Origin: Streptomyces sp. CB02959 | Lineage (GTDB): Bacteria; Actinomycetota; Actinomycetes; Streptomycetales; Streptomycetaceae | Assembly (NCBI RefSeq): GCF_002803155.1 | Contig: NZ_NNBP01000008.1 | Coordinates: 1-64,000 of the forward strand | Length of the DNA: 64,000 nt | Reading direction: 5' to 3' | Shown: piece by piece, positions 49,792 through 59,039 of the stretch | How positions within the stretch are numbered: position 1 is the stretch's first letter | Layout: each line of letters begins with the position of its first letter | The notes under the pieces: generated by a model | The model's input: the letters and a program-made list of their open reading frames with translations, nothing else | Told to the model about the DNA's origin: nothing | Database searches by the model: none | Translations under genes and position numbers: made by a program

Positions 49792-51021
49792 ATGGCCGAC
49801 CGGGTCACGGTGATCGGATGGGACGGCTCTCCGCCGACCGCCGCCGCCCGCTCCGCCCTCGCCGCCGCGACCCTGGTCGCCGGCGCCGCCCACCACCTCG
49901 CACTGCCCGAGGTCCCGCCGGCCGCCGAACGGATCCGGCTCGGCAGCGTCACCCTCGCCGCCCGCCGCATCGCCCAGCACCGCGGCACCGCCGTCGTCCT
50001 CGCCGACGGCGACCCCGGCTTCTTCGGCGTGGTCCGCACCCTGCGCGCCCCCGAATACGGGCTGGAGGTCGAGGTGGTACCGGCCGTCTCCTCCGTAGCC
50101 GCCGCCTTCGCCCGGGCCGGCATGCCCTGGGACGACGCCCAGATCGTCGTCGCCCACAGCCGCGACCTGCGCCGCGCGGTCAACGTCTGCCGCGCCCACC
50201 CCAAGGTCGCGGTGCTCACCTCACCCGGCGCCGGCCCCGCCGAACTCGCCCTCCTCCTGGACGGCGTGCACCGCACCTTCGTCATCTGCGAGGACCTGGG
50301 CACCGCACGGGAACGGGTGACGGTCCTCACATCCGACAAGGTCGCCGACCACGTCTGGCGCGACCCCAACGTCGTCATCGTCGTGGGCGGTTCGCCGTCC
50401 GGCGCCGCCGCCCAGGGCACCGGCTGGCTCGCCGGCACCCCCGGCGGCGAAGCGGGCCACCCGACCGGCCCGCGCGGCTGGGGACTTCCGGACCGCGCCT
50501 ACGGCGGGGCGCTGGGCGAGGGCGAGTCCGTCCAGCTGCGCACCGCCCAACTCGCCCGCCTCGGGCCGCGGGTGGGCGACCTGGTCTGGGACATCGGATC
50601 CGGCGGCGGGGCGGCCGCGGTCGAGGCCGCGCGGTTCGGCGCCGCGGTCATCGCGGTCGACGCCGACCCGGACGCCTGCGCCCGCGCCGCCGCCCTCGCC
50701 CGCCGGTACGGCGTCCAACTCCAGGCCGTGCACGGCCGCGCACCGCAGATCCTGGAGGAGCTCCCTGAGCCCGACGTGGTGCGCATCGGCGCCGGGGGAG
50801 CGGCCGTGGTCACCGCCTGCGCGGCCCGCCGCCCCGAACGCATCGTCACCCACGCCGCGACCCGCGACCAGGCCGAGGCGCTCGGCCGGGCGCTCGCCGA
50901 CGGCGGCTACGAAGTCGAATGCGCTCTTCTCCAGTCCGTGGAACTGGATACTTCCGTTTGGGTCGAACGTGAACGCTCTGTGGTGTTTTTGCTGAGCGGC
51001 TATCGCGTTCCTCACCCGTGA
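49792..51021 (+). CDS. cobL: Precorrin-6Y C5,15-methyltransferase (decarboxylating), CobL type
   Basis: 409 residues in two parts. The N-terminal CbiE-like methylase domain (about 1-205) has the VVLADGDPGFFGVVRTL segment; the C-terminal CbiT-like domain (about 235-405) has VWDIGSGGGAAAVEAARFGA. The fused enzyme methylates C5 and C15 and decarboxylates in cobalamin (vitamin B12) synthesis. AGGAG before the ATG at 49792. The last 60 bases use unusually many AT-rich codons compared with the rest, see findings. Confidence 0.9.
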   Translation: MADRVTVIGWDGSPPTAAARSALAAATLVAGAAHHLALPEVPPAAERIRLGSVTLAARRIAQHRGTAVVLADGDPGFFGVVRTLRAPEYGLEVEVVPAVSSVAAAFARAGMPWDDAQIVVAHSRDLRRAVNVCRAHPKVAVLTSPGAGPAELALLLDGVHRTFVICEDLGTARERVTVLTSDKVADHVWRDPNVVIVVGGSPSGAAAQGTGWLAGTPGGEAGHPTGPRGWGLPDRAYGGALGEGESVQLRTAQLARLGPRVGDLVWDIGSGGGAAAVEAARFGAAVIAVDADPDACARAAALARRYGVQLQAVHGRAPQILEELPEPDVVRIGAGGAAVVTACAARRPERIVTHAATRDQAEALGRALADGGYEVECALLQSVELDTSVWVERERSVVFLLSGYRVPHP

Positions 51022-51256
51022 CCAGGAAGGGCACCCGCGCGGGGTAGGCTGGCGGATCGTTGCGCCGCCGTTCCGCGTTCGGCTTCGTACGCCAATATCC
51101 GGAAATTGCCGTGGTTTTGGACGAAAATGAAGCACTTGAGGGCGGACGTGCCGGGAGGCGCGCTCGCTCGTTCTCGCTATCGGGGCGTCGGTGCGCACCG
51201 GTCGGTGCGTCGCACGAGCGGTTGGAAGGAGCACTAGCAGTGGGCGAGGGGTACGC
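51022..51256 (+). other. AT-richer leader between cobL and the BluB-CobT gene
   Basis: TAGGCT at 51045-51050 resembles a -10 and a TTG-started 66-codon reading frame begins at 51060 with codon use unlike real genes here. The region is richer in A and T than its surroundings. It ends in the 6-codon mini-ORF at 51240. No cobalamin riboswitch is recognisable. Confidence 0.45.
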
Positions 51257-51260
51257 ATGA
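51240..51260 (+). CDS. Six-codon mini-ORF feeding the BluB-CobT gene
   Basis: GTG at 51240, encoding V-G-E-G-Y-A, has an excellent ribosome-binding site AAGGAG eight bases upstream; its TGA overlaps the ATG at 51257 (ATGA). The same TGA also ends the frame that is open from 51060. The best ribosome-binding site in the region thus serves the mini-ORF, and the large gene has a weaker GAGGGG. Confidence 0.4.
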   Translation: MGEGYA

Positions 51261-54200
51261 CCGACACCGGCCAGGTCCCGGGCCAGGGACAGCCGGAGAA
51301 CGCAGGCGGACACCGCGGGCAGCCGCAGGCCGTTCCCACCCCTGCCGACCCCGGACCCACCCAGCACGCGGGCGACTATCCCTACGTCGGCCCGGCCGAC
51401 GGCGCCGTCGAGGACGACGACCTGCTGATGCCGGGCGCCCAGGGCGCCTGGAGTGAGCAGGGCGTCCAGCAGATGCCGCAGCCCGCCCAACCGCTCCCGC
51501 AGCCGCAGGCGGTGCCGCCGCAGCCCGCCGCCGGTCAGCAGCCGGTGGCCGCCGCGATCGGCGACCACGAGAGCGGCGGCCGGGACTCCGGTTCCGTCGA
51601 CCTCGGTGCGGTCCGCGTCCCGCAGCCCGCCGCCCCCCAGCAGCAGGCCCACGCCCACCCTGCCGCCGCGCCCCGCCGCCCGCTCCACATGGGCCCGCCG
51701 GTCCCGGACGCGACCGGCGGCGTGGTCCGTTCGCTGGCCGACCGGGGACCCGCCGGGGCGCCCCAGCCGGCCCCCCGGCAGACTGCCGGCCCGACCGCCG
51801 ACCCCGAATACCTCGACGCTCCGGCCGAGGCGCCCCAGGCCGGGCCGCTGCCCGTGGCGGAGCAGCCCGCCGCCGCGCAGCCCGCCGCCGTACAGCCGGT
51901 TGACGACGGGTCGGCGGCCGCGCAGGCCCAGGCGGTGCCCGCCCCGCCGTTCCCGGAGCAGGCCGCGCCCGCGGACGCCGCCCCTCAGGAGCAGCAGGCC
52001 GCGGCCCTCCCGACGTACGGCCAGCAGCCCTACGAAGGCCAGTTGTACGCCGAGCAGTCCTACGGGGCCGCCGGCCACGGCCCGTTGCCGGGACCGCAGC
52101 TGGGCGAGATCCCGACCCACGCGCCTGCCCAGGTGCAGCCGTGGGGAGAGGCGTCCGCCCAGGCCGTGGCGATGCCCGTCGCGGAGCCGGCGGCCGCCCC
52201 CGCCGACCAGGCCGGTGCGGAGACGCCCGCGCCCGTGGCCCAGCCGCCCGTCCAGGACGGCGCGTTGCCCGCCGAGCAGCTGCCCACAGAGCAACTGCCC
52301 GTCGAACAGGTACCGGTGGAACAGGCGCAGGCGCAGGCCGCGCCGGTGCCGGTCGAGCCGGCGCAGGAACAGCCGGTGCCGGTGCCCGCCGAGGGCGCGG
52401 CGGCCGTTGAGGGTGCCGCCACCGCCCCGGTCGTCGCGGAGACGCCCGAAGCCGCGCCGGGCGCTCCGGCGGAGGCCCCGGAAGAGGCGGCGGAGCCCGT
52501 TGCCGGGCAGTCGCCGACCGCGGACGCACCGACCGCGGACGCACCGGCCGAGGCGGCCACCGCCGCGGACGCCACCCAGCAGGCCGCGCCCGAGCAGGCC
52601 GCGGCTCCGGACGCCGTGGCTCCGGACGCCCCGGTCCAGCAGCCGCCCGCCGACGCCACCGCCGCGCCCCAGGACGCCCCCGAGACCGCGCCTCAGCAGG
52701 CCGTGCCGGAGCAGGCGGCGACCCCCGACGCGGCGGCGCAGCCCGAGGCCGCCGAGCCTGCCCAGGCCCCCGCCGAGGCGGCCCCGGCCCCGCAGGACGC
52801 AGCCCAGCCGGCCGGGCAGGAGCCCACCGAGCAGCTCGCAGAGCAGCCTTCCGGCGCCCCGGAGCAGGCCGTGGCGGCGGACCAGCCGCAGCCCGCACCC
52901 GAGGCCCCCGCGGAGCAGCCCGAGCAGCCCGCCGCCGAGGCCCCGGAGCCCGCCGCGGACCAGCCCGCGGACCAGGCAGCCGAGCCGCAGCCCGCCGAGC
53001 CGCAGCCCACCGAGGACGGTTCCGCCGCCGAAGGCCGGTCGGCCCCCGAGGAGGCCGCGAGCGCCGCCCAGGCCCCCGACGCCGCCCCGGCCCCGGAGGA
53101 GGCCGCCCAGCAGCCCGTCATAGAGGCGACCGGGACGCAGTCGCAGGACCCCGGACAGCCGCAGCCCGCCGCTCCCGAGGACGCCGAGGGCCCGCAGCCC
53201 GCCGTGGTGGCGGTCGTAGCGCAGCCCGCCCCCGAGGGTGAGCAGCCCGTGCCGGCCGACGCCCCTCAGGAACCCGCCGCGGACCAGGCCGAGGCCCCCG
53301 CCCAGCAGCCCGCCGGGCCGGCACCCCAGCCCGCCGAGGCCGCCGGGCCGCAGCCCGCCGCCCCGCAGATCCCGGCCCAGGCGACCGCCGAGCCGGCCAC
53401 CGCCGACGCACCGCAGGAGCCCGCCGTCGACCAGGCACCGCAGGCCCCCGCGGCCGCCTCCGACGCCGTTCCGGCCGAGCCCGTACCGGCCGACGACGCC
53501 CCCGTAGCCGAAGCCCGCCCGCACGAGCAGGACGACGCCCAGTTCGTCGAACACGACGAGGGCGACGACGCGCACCCGGCCGAGGCCCCCGCCGCCGAGC
53601 CGGCGCCCGCGACGCCCCCCGCGCCCGCCTACGACGACTCCGAGCGCGCCGCCGTCCACCGCGTCATCCGCGAGCGCCGCGACATCCGCAACGGCTTCCG
53701 CTCCGACCCGATCCCCAACGAGGTCCTGCTGCGCGTCCTGGAAGCGGCCCACACCGCGCCCAGCGTCGGCCACTCCCAGCCCTGGGACTTCGTCGTCATC
53801 CGGTCCGACGACACCCGCGCCAAGATGCACGAGCTCGCCATGCGGCAGCGCGACGCCTACGCCAAGTCGCTGCCCAAGGCTCGCGCCAAGCAGTTCCGCG
53901 AGCTGAAGATCGAGGCCATCCTCGAAACGCCGGTGAACATCGTCGTCACCGCCGACCCCACCCGCGGCGGCCGGCACACCCTCGGCCGGCACACCCAGCC
54001 GCAGATGGCGCCGTACTCCTCCGCGCTCGCCGTCGAGAACCTCTGGCTCGCCGCCCGCGCCGAGGGCCTGGGCGTCGGCTGGGTCAGCTTCTTCGACGAG
54101 CGGGAGATGGTCCGCGAACTGGGCCTGCCCGAACACCTCGAAGTCGTCGCCTACCTCTGCGTCGGCTACGTCGACGAGTTCCCGGACGAGCCCGAACTCC

Positions 54201-55348
54201 TCCAGGCCGGCTGGTCCAAGCGCCGCCCGCTGTCCTGGGTCGTCCACGAGGAGACCTACGGCCGCCGCGCGCTGCCCGGTGAGGACCCGCACGACCTCCT
54301 CCAGGAGACCCTCGCCGGCATCCGCCCGCTGGACGCCAAGGCGCTCGGCGAGGCGTGGGAACGGCAGAAGCGGATGACCAAGCCGGCCGGCGCGCTCGGC
54401 ATGCTGGAGATCATCTCCGCCCAGCTCAGCGGCCTGTCCCGCAAGTGCCCGCCGCCCATCCCGGAGCCGGCCGCGGTTGCCATCTTCGCCGGCGACCACG
54501 GCGTGCACGCCCAGGGCGTGACCCCCTGGCCCCAGGAGGTCACCGGCCAGATGGTCGCCAACTTCCTGGGCGGCGGCGCGGTCTGCAACGCCTTCGCCAA
54601 CCAGGTCGGCGCCGAGGTCTGCGTGGTCGACGTCGGCGTGGCCGGCGACCTCCCCGCCACCCCCGGGCTGCTGCCCCGCAAGGTCCGCCCCGGCACCGCC
54701 GACTTCACCCAGGGCCCGGCGATGACCCACGAGGAGGCCCTCAAGGCCATCGAGGTCGGCATCGAGACCGCCCGCGACCTCGTCGCGGCCGGCAACAAGG
54801 CGCTGCTCACCGGCGAGATGGGCATCGCCAACACCACCGCCTCGGCCGCCCTGATCGCCGTCTACACCGGCGTCGACCCGGTCGAGGTCACCGGCCGCGG
54901 CACCGGCATCAACGACGAGACGCACGCCCGCAAGGTCGACGTGGTCCGCCGGGCCCTGGAATTCCACCAGCCCGACCCGGCCGACCCGATCACCGTCCTC
55001 GCCGCCCTCGGCGGCCTGGAGCACGCGGCCATGATCGGCCTGATCCTCGGCGGCGCCTCACTGCGCACGCCGGTGATCCTGGACGGCGTCAGCGCCGGAG
55101 CCGCCGCCCTGGTGGCCCGGGCCATCGCCCCCGAAGCGCTGGCCGCCTGCATCGCCGGCCACCGCAGCGCCGAGCCGGGCCACGTAGCGGCCCTCAACAA
55201 GCTGGGCCTGCGCCCGCTGGTCGACCTCGACCTGCGCCTGGGCGAGGGCACCGGTGCCCTGCTGGCGCTGCCCGTCGTACAGAGCGCCGCCCGCGCCATG
55301 CACGAGGTCGCCACCTTCGACTCCGCCGGAGTCACCGAGAAGGGCTGA
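51257..55348 (+). CDS. cobT: BluB-CobT fusion with a ~790-residue disordered N-terminus
   Basis: 1363 residues. Residues 1-790 are low complexity, made of Ala, Pro, Gln and Glu (EQPA, QPAA, AEAP), with no fold expected. Residues about 790-1005 are a nitroreductase of the BluB type (VHRVIRERRDIRNGFRSDPI, GHSQPWDFVVIRSDD), the oxygen-dependent enzyme that makes 5,6-dimethylbenzimidazole from FMN. Residues about 1012-1363 are CobT (IFAGDHGVHAQGVTPWPQEV, GEMGIANTTASAAL), which attaches ribose phosphate to that base. Both steps build the lower ligand of cobalamin. Cytoplasmic; a scaffold or tether role for the long tail is inference. Confidence 0.9.
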   Translation: MTDTGQVPGQGQPENAGGHRGQPQAVPTPADPGPTQHAGDYPYVGPADGAVEDDDLLMPGAQGAWSEQGVQQMPQPAQPLPQPQAVPPQPAAGQQPVAAAIGDHESGGRDSGSVDLGAVRVPQPAAPQQQAHAHPAAAPRRPLHMGPPVPDATGGVVRSLADRGPAGAPQPAPRQTAGPTADPEYLDAPAEAPQAGPLPVAEQPAAAQPAAVQPVDDGSAAAQAQAVPAPPFPEQAAPADAAPQEQQAAALPTYGQQPYEGQLYAEQSYGAAGHGPLPGPQLGEIPTHAPAQVQPWGEASAQAVAMPVAEPAAAPADQAGAETPAPVAQPPVQDGALPAEQLPTEQLPVEQVPVEQAQAQAAPVPVEPAQEQPVPVPAEGAAAVEGAATAPVVAETPEAAPGAPAEAPEEAAEPVAGQSPTADAPTADAPAEAATAADATQQAAPEQAAAPDAVAPDAPVQQPPADATAAPQDAPETAPQQAVPEQAATPDAAAQPEAAEPAQAPAEAAPAPQDAAQPAGQEPTEQLAEQPSGAPEQAVAADQPQPAPEAPAEQPEQPAAEAPEPAADQPADQAAEPQPAEPQPTEDGSAAEGRSAPEEAASAAQAPDAAPAPEEAAQQPVIEATGTQSQDPGQPQPAAPEDAEGPQPAVVAVVAQPAPEGEQPVPADAPQEPAADQAEAPAQQPAGPAPQPAEAAGPQPAAPQIPAQATAEPATADAPQEPAVDQAPQAPAAASDAVPAEPVPADDAPVAEARPHEQDDAQFVEHDEGDDAHPAEAPAAEPAPATPPAPAYDDSERAAVHRVIRERRDIRNGFRSDPIPNEVLLRVLEAAHTAPSVGHSQPWDFVVIRSDDTRAKMHELAMRQRDAYAKSLPKARAKQFRELKIEAILETPVNIVVTADPTRGGRHTLGRHTQPQMAPYSSALAVENLWLAARAEGLGVGWVSFFDEREMVRELGLPEHLEVVAYLCVGYVDEFPDEPELLQAGWSKRRPLSWVVHEETYGRRALPGEDPHDLLQETLAGIRPLDAKALGEAWERQKRMTKPAGALGMLEIISAQLSGLSRKCPPPIPEPAAVAIFAGDHGVHAQGVTPWPQEVTGQMVANFLGGGAVCNAFANQVGAEVCVVDVGVAGDLPATPGLLPRKVRPGTADFTQGPAMTHEEALKAIEVGIETARDLVAAGNKALLTGEMGIANTTASAALIAVYTGVDPVEVTGRGTGINDETHARKVDVVRRALEFHQPDPADPITVLAALGGLEHAAMIGLILGGASLRTPVILDGVSAGAAALVARAIAPEALAACIAGHRSAEPGHVAALNKLGLRPLVDLDLRLGEGTGALLALPVVQSAARAMHEVATFDSAGVTEKG

Positions 55349-55372
55349 CACCGGGGGCCGCCCGGCCCCCGC

Positions 55373-55410
55373 ATGACCCCCGGCCCGCAGCCCCATAGGC
55401 TGTGGGCCGG
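55373..55410 (+). promoter_or_regulatory. Hairpin and promoter-like element between cobT and cysG
   Basis: ATGACC (55373-55378), 17 bases and TAGGCT (55396-55401) resemble a promoter for cysG. The same DNA forms a hairpin (CCGGCCCGCAG with CTGTGGGCCGG), which could be the cobT terminator. Confidence 0.4.
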
Positions 55411-55512
55411 GGCCGTACGTCCCCCAGGCCGCACCACCCCTCAGCCGCTCCGGCGCCGCAGCGGCTGAACGGTCGCCGAACTCGCACCACCGCACGAGGA
55501 GCCCACACCACC

Positions 55513-56751
55513 ATGGCCGAGCCCGTCGCCGAACACGCCGCCTACCCCGTCGGACTGCGGTTGTCCGGCCGCCGCGTGGTCGTCCTGGGCGCCGGCCAGG
55601 TCGCCCAGCGCCGCCTGCCCGCCCTCCTTGCCGCCGGCGCCGACATCCTGCTGGTCTCCCCGTCGGCCACCCCCTCCGTCGAGGCGATGGCCGACACCGG
55701 CGAGCTGCGCTGGGAGCGCCGCCGCTACCGGCCCGGCGACCTCGACGGCGCCTGGTACGCGCTGATCTCCACCGACGACCCCGAGGCCAACGCCGCCGCC
55801 TCCCAGGAGGCCGAGGAGCGCCGCGTCTGGGCGGTCCGTGCCGACGACGCCGAGGCCGCCACCGCCTGGACCCCGGCCACCGGCCGCAGCGAGGGCGTCA
55901 CCGTGGCGGTCCTCACCGGCCGCGACCCGCGCCGCTCCGCCGCCGTCCGCGACGCCATCGTCGAGGGCCTGCGCGACGGCAGCATCGCCGCCCCGCACCA
56001 CCGCCGCCCGCACACCCCCTCGGTGGCGCTGGTCGGCGGCGGTCCCGGCGACCCCGACCTCATCACCGTCCGCGGCCGCCGGCTGCTGGCCGAGGCGGAC
56101 GTGGTCATCGCCGACCGGCTCGGCCCGCGCGACCTGCTCGCCGAACTCCCGCCGCACGTCGAGGTCATCGACGCCGCCAAGATCCCCTACGGGCGGTTCA
56201 TGGCGCAGGAGGCGATCAACAACGCCCTGATCGAGCACGCCAAGGCCGGCAAGGCCGTGGTGCGCCTCAAGGGCGGCGACCCGTTCGTCTTCGGCCGCGG
56301 CATGGAGGAGGCCCAGGCGCTCGCCGAAGCCGGCATTCCCTGCACCGTCGTTCCCGGCATCTCCAGCACCATCTCCGTCCCCGGCGCCGCCGGCATCCCG
56401 GTCACCCACCGCGGGGTCGCCCACGAGTTCACCGTGGTCAGCGGCCATGTCGCCCCCGAGGACGAGCGTTCGCTGGTGGACTGGGCCGCGCTCGCCAAGC
56501 TGCGTGGCACCCTCGTCGTCCTGATGGGCGTGGAGAACAGCGGCGCCATCGCCGCCAAGCTCATAGAATGCGGCCGCCCCGCGGACACCCCGGCCGCCGT
56601 CGTCCAGGAGGGCACCACCGCCGCCCAGCGCCGCGTGGACGCCACCCTCGCCACCCTCGGCGCGACCGTACGGGCCGAAGGCGTCCGCCCGCCGGCCGTC
56701 ATCGTCATCGGCGACGTGGTCACCCTGGCCCCCGCCGACCCCTCCCGGTAA
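55513..56751 (+). CDS. cysG: Siroheme synthase: Met8-like domain fused to uroporphyrinogen-III methyltransferase
   Basis: 412 residues. The N-terminal part (about 12-150) is a precorrin-2 dehydrogenase/ferrochelatase Rossmann domain (LSGRRVVVLGAGQVAQRRLP). The C-terminal part (about 170-410) is the SUMT domain with VALVGGGPGDPDLITVRG, VVIADRL and RLKGGDPFVFGRG. It makes precorrin-2 and siroheme, shared precursors of sulfite reductase cofactor and cobalamin. The dehydrogenase part lacks the long helical domain of E. coli CysG, so this is a shorter fusion. GAGGAG lies 12 bases before the ATG. Confidence 0.9.
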   Translation: MAEPVAEHAAYPVGLRLSGRRVVVLGAGQVAQRRLPALLAAGADILLVSPSATPSVEAMADTGELRWERRRYRPGDLDGAWYALISTDDPEANAAASQEAEERRVWAVRADDAEAATAWTPATGRSEGVTVAVLTGRDPRRSAAVRDAIVEGLRDGSIAAPHHRRPHTPSVALVGGGPGDPDLITVRGRRLLAEADVVIADRLGPRDLLAELPPHVEVIDAAKIPYGRFMAQEAINNALIEHAKAGKAVVRLKGGDPFVFGRGMEEAQALAEAGIPCTVVPGISSTISVPGAAGIPVTHRGVAHEFTVVSGHVAPEDERSLVDWAALAKLRGTLVVLMGVENSGAIAAKLIECGRPADTPAAVVQEGTTAAQRRVDATLATLGATVRAEGVRPPAVIVIGDVVTLAPADPSR

Positions 56752-56804
56752 CCGATCCGCTCCCCGGCACCGACTCCCCGACACCGACAAGGCACACTCT
56801 CCCC

Positions 56805-57626
56805 GTGGCAGAAATCATCACCGTCGATGACCCGGACGACCCGCGGCTGCGCGACTACACCGGCCTCACCGACGTCGAGCTGCGGCGTCGGCGCGAACCA
56901 GCCGAAGGACTCTTCATCGCCGAGGGCGAGAAGGTCATCCGCCGCGCCCGGCACGCCGGGTACGAGATGCGCTCGATGCTGCTCTCGGCCAAGTGGGTCG
57001 ACGTCATGCGCGACGTCATCGACGAGGTCCCGGCCCCGGTCTACGCCGTGAGCCCGGACCTCGCCGAGCGGGTGACGGGCTATCACGTGCACCGCGGCGC
57101 GCTCGCCTCCATGCAGCGCAAGCCGCTGCCCACGGCCACCGAACTCCTCGCCGGCACCCGCCGGATCGCGGTCATGGAGGCGGTCAACGACCACACCAAC
57201 ATCGGCGCCATCTTCCGCAGCGCCGCGGCCCTGGGGATGGACGCGGTCCTGCTCTCCCCGGACTGCGCCGACCCCCTCTACCGCCGTTCGGTGAAGGTCT
57301 CCATGGGCGCGGTGTTCTCCGTCCCGTACGCCCGCCTGGAGAGCTGGCCGCGCGACCTGGCCGTGGTACGGGAAGCGGGCTTCAAGCTGCTCGCGCTGAC
57401 CCCGGCCGAGGGGGCCGTCGCCCTCGACGAGGCCCTTCCGCCCACCCTCGGACGCGTCGCCCTGATGCTCGGCGCCGAGGGCGGCGGCCTGACACCGGGC
57501 GCGCTCCGCGCCGCCGACGAATGGGTCCGCATCCCGATGGCCCACGGCGTGGACTCCCTCAACGTCGGCGCCGCCGCCGCGGTCGCCTTCTACGCGGTCT
57601 CCGCCTCCCGCCCGCCCCAGGAATAG
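56805..57626 (+). CDS. SpoU/TrmH family RNA 2'-O-methyltransferase
   Basis: 273 residues, the second SPOUT enzyme in the window. SpoU_sub_bind-like N-terminus (GLFIAEGEKVIRRARHAG), motif 1 NDHTNIGAIFRSAAALG, motif 2 LMLGAEGGGLTPGAL, motif 3 VRIPMAHGVDSLNVGAA. Methylates ribose in tRNA or rRNA. Start GTG at 56805, 53 bases after cysG, possibly in one operon. Confidence 0.87.
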   Translation: MAEIITVDDPDDPRLRDYTGLTDVELRRRREPAEGLFIAEGEKVIRRARHAGYEMRSMLLSAKWVDVMRDVIDEVPAPVYAVSPDLAERVTGYHVHRGALASMQRKPLPTATELLAGTRRIAVMEAVNDHTNIGAIFRSAAALGMDAVLLSPDCADPLYRRSVKVSMGAVFSVPYARLESWPRDLAVVREAGFKLLALTPAEGAVALDEALPPTLGRVALMLGAEGGGLTPGALRAADEWVRIPMAHGVDSLNVGAAAAVAFYAVSASRPPQE

Positions 57627-57680
57627 GCCGGGGGAGCAAAGCCCTACCCAGGAGTGCGCCGCGGCGCCGCCCCGCAAGCC

Positions 57681-59039
57681 TCAGCGCTGCTGCGCCACTC
57701 CACCGACCGTGTCCGTCACCTCGTACGAGGTGACGCTCATCGGCCGTTCCGCGCCCAGCCCGCGGGCCGGGCCCTGGCACCCCTGGGCCGCCGCGATCCC
57801 CAGCGCCACCAGCAGCGTCACCACGACGAACACCACCACCCGCTGCCGCAGCAGCCGCCGGTCGGGACCGGGTCGCCGGCCGCCCGAACCGGTGCGGACC
57901 GGAGTACGCGAACCGTTTCGCCCCGTGGGGCGGGAGGCCGGCCCCCGTCCGGTGTTCCGCCCGCCGGTCCGCGAACCCGCCCCCGACGCCGGGCCCTGTG
58001 CCCGGGCCGCCGAGTCGCGGGGCGCCGCATCCCGGGGCGCCCCCGGCCGGGCCGACCGGGGCCGCGGTGCGAGTGTGCCCCCCGTACGCCGCTCGGTCCG
58101 CTGACGCGCGTACTCCTCGGCCCGCTGCCCGACCGGACGGTCCGACGGCCGCCGCTCGGCGCGCTCCCAGTCGTCCGCGGCACCGGACCCGTTCTCCCAC
58201 GCCCCGCCCGACAGCCCGTGCGCCTCCCGGGCCGCGATCTCCTTCAGCCGCAGCGACAGCGACAGGGTGCTGGGCCGGTCTGCGGGGTCCTTGGCCAGGC
58301 ACGCCGCGAGCAGCGGCGCCAGTGCGTCCGGCACTCCGGCCAGCTGCGCCTCCTCGTGGACCACGCGGTAGAGCATGACCTCCGAACTGCCCTGCCCGAA
58401 CGGCGAGTCCGCGGTGCAGGCGTACGCGAGGGTGGCGCCCAGCGAGAAGATGTCGGTGGCCGGCGTCACCGCGGCGCCGCGCACCTGCTCCGGCGCCAGG
58501 AAGCCGGGCGAGCCGACGGCCGTCCCGACGTGCGTCAGGGTGCTGGCGCCGGTCGCCCAGGCGATCCCGAAGTCGATGATCCGCGGGCCCTTGGGCGACA
58601 GCAGGATGTTGGACGGCTTCAGGTCCCGGTGCACCACGCCCGCGTCATGGACGGCCAGCAGCCCCTCGGACAGCGCCGCCCCGACGGCCGCGACCTGCGC
58701 GGGGGAGAGCGGTCCCTCCTCGTTCACCTTGTCGTGCAGCGAGGGGCCGGGGACGTACTGGGTCGCGAACCACGGGCGGTCGGCGTCCAGATCGGCCGCG
58801 ACCAGCCGCGCCGTGCAGCCGCCGCGGATCCGCCGGGCGGCCGACACCTCACGGGCGAACCGCGACCGGAACTCCTGATCCTCCGCCAGATCCGGCCGGA
58901 TCACCTTCAATGCGACCCGCTGCCCGCGCTTGTCCGAGCCGAGGTAGACCACGCCCATCCCGCCCGCGCCGAGCCGGCGGTGCAGTCGGAACGTTCCGAC
59001 GACACGCGGGTCCTCGCGTCGGAGCCGCATCATCGCCAT
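57681..59039 (-). CDS. Membrane-anchored serine/threonine protein kinase
   Basis: 452 residues. Kinase domain (about 15-275) with the glycine loop LGAGGMGVVYLG, catalytic Lys in VALKVIR, HRDLKPSNILL, DFG in IIDFGIAW and LAPEQ. A Pro/Arg/Gly-rich linker of about 120 residues leads to one membrane helix (RVVVFVVVTLLVALGIAAA) and a short extracytoplasmic tail of about 28 residues, so there is no PASTA sensor. ATG at 59039 chosen for the GGGGA upstream and because the domain starts soon after; an ATG at 59081 would add 14 residues. Confidence 0.88.
   Translation of the reverse strand: MAMMRLRREDPRVVGTFRLHRRLGAGGMGVVYLGSDKRGQRVALKVIRPDLAEDQEFRSRFAREVSAARRIRGGCTARLVAADLDADRPWFATQYVPGPSLHDKVNEEGPLSPAQVAAVGAALSEGLLAVHDAGVVHRDLKPSNILLSPKGPRIIDFGIAWATGASTLTHVGTAVGSPGFLAPEQVRGAAVTPATDIFSLGATLAYACTADSPFGQGSSEVMLYRVVHEEAQLAGVPDALAPLLAACLAKDPADRPSTLSLSLRLKEIAAREAHGLSGGAWENGSGAADDWERAERRPSDRPVGQRAEEYARQRTERRTGGTLAPRPRSARPGAPRDAAPRDSAARAQGPASGAGSRTGGRNTGRGPASRPTGRNGSRTPVRTGSGGRRPGPDRRLLRQRVVVFVVVTLLVALGIAAAQGCQGPARGLGAERPMSVTSYEVTDTVGGVAQQR

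Noticed and set aside
50846..55024. A 1392-codon open frame on the minus strand opposite the BluB-CobT gene
   Set aside because: It is Gly/Arg/Leu repeat sequence mirrored from the Ala/Pro/Gln-rich coding strand. Long antisense frames are expected in very GC-rich DNA, and it has no domain or ribosome-binding site.
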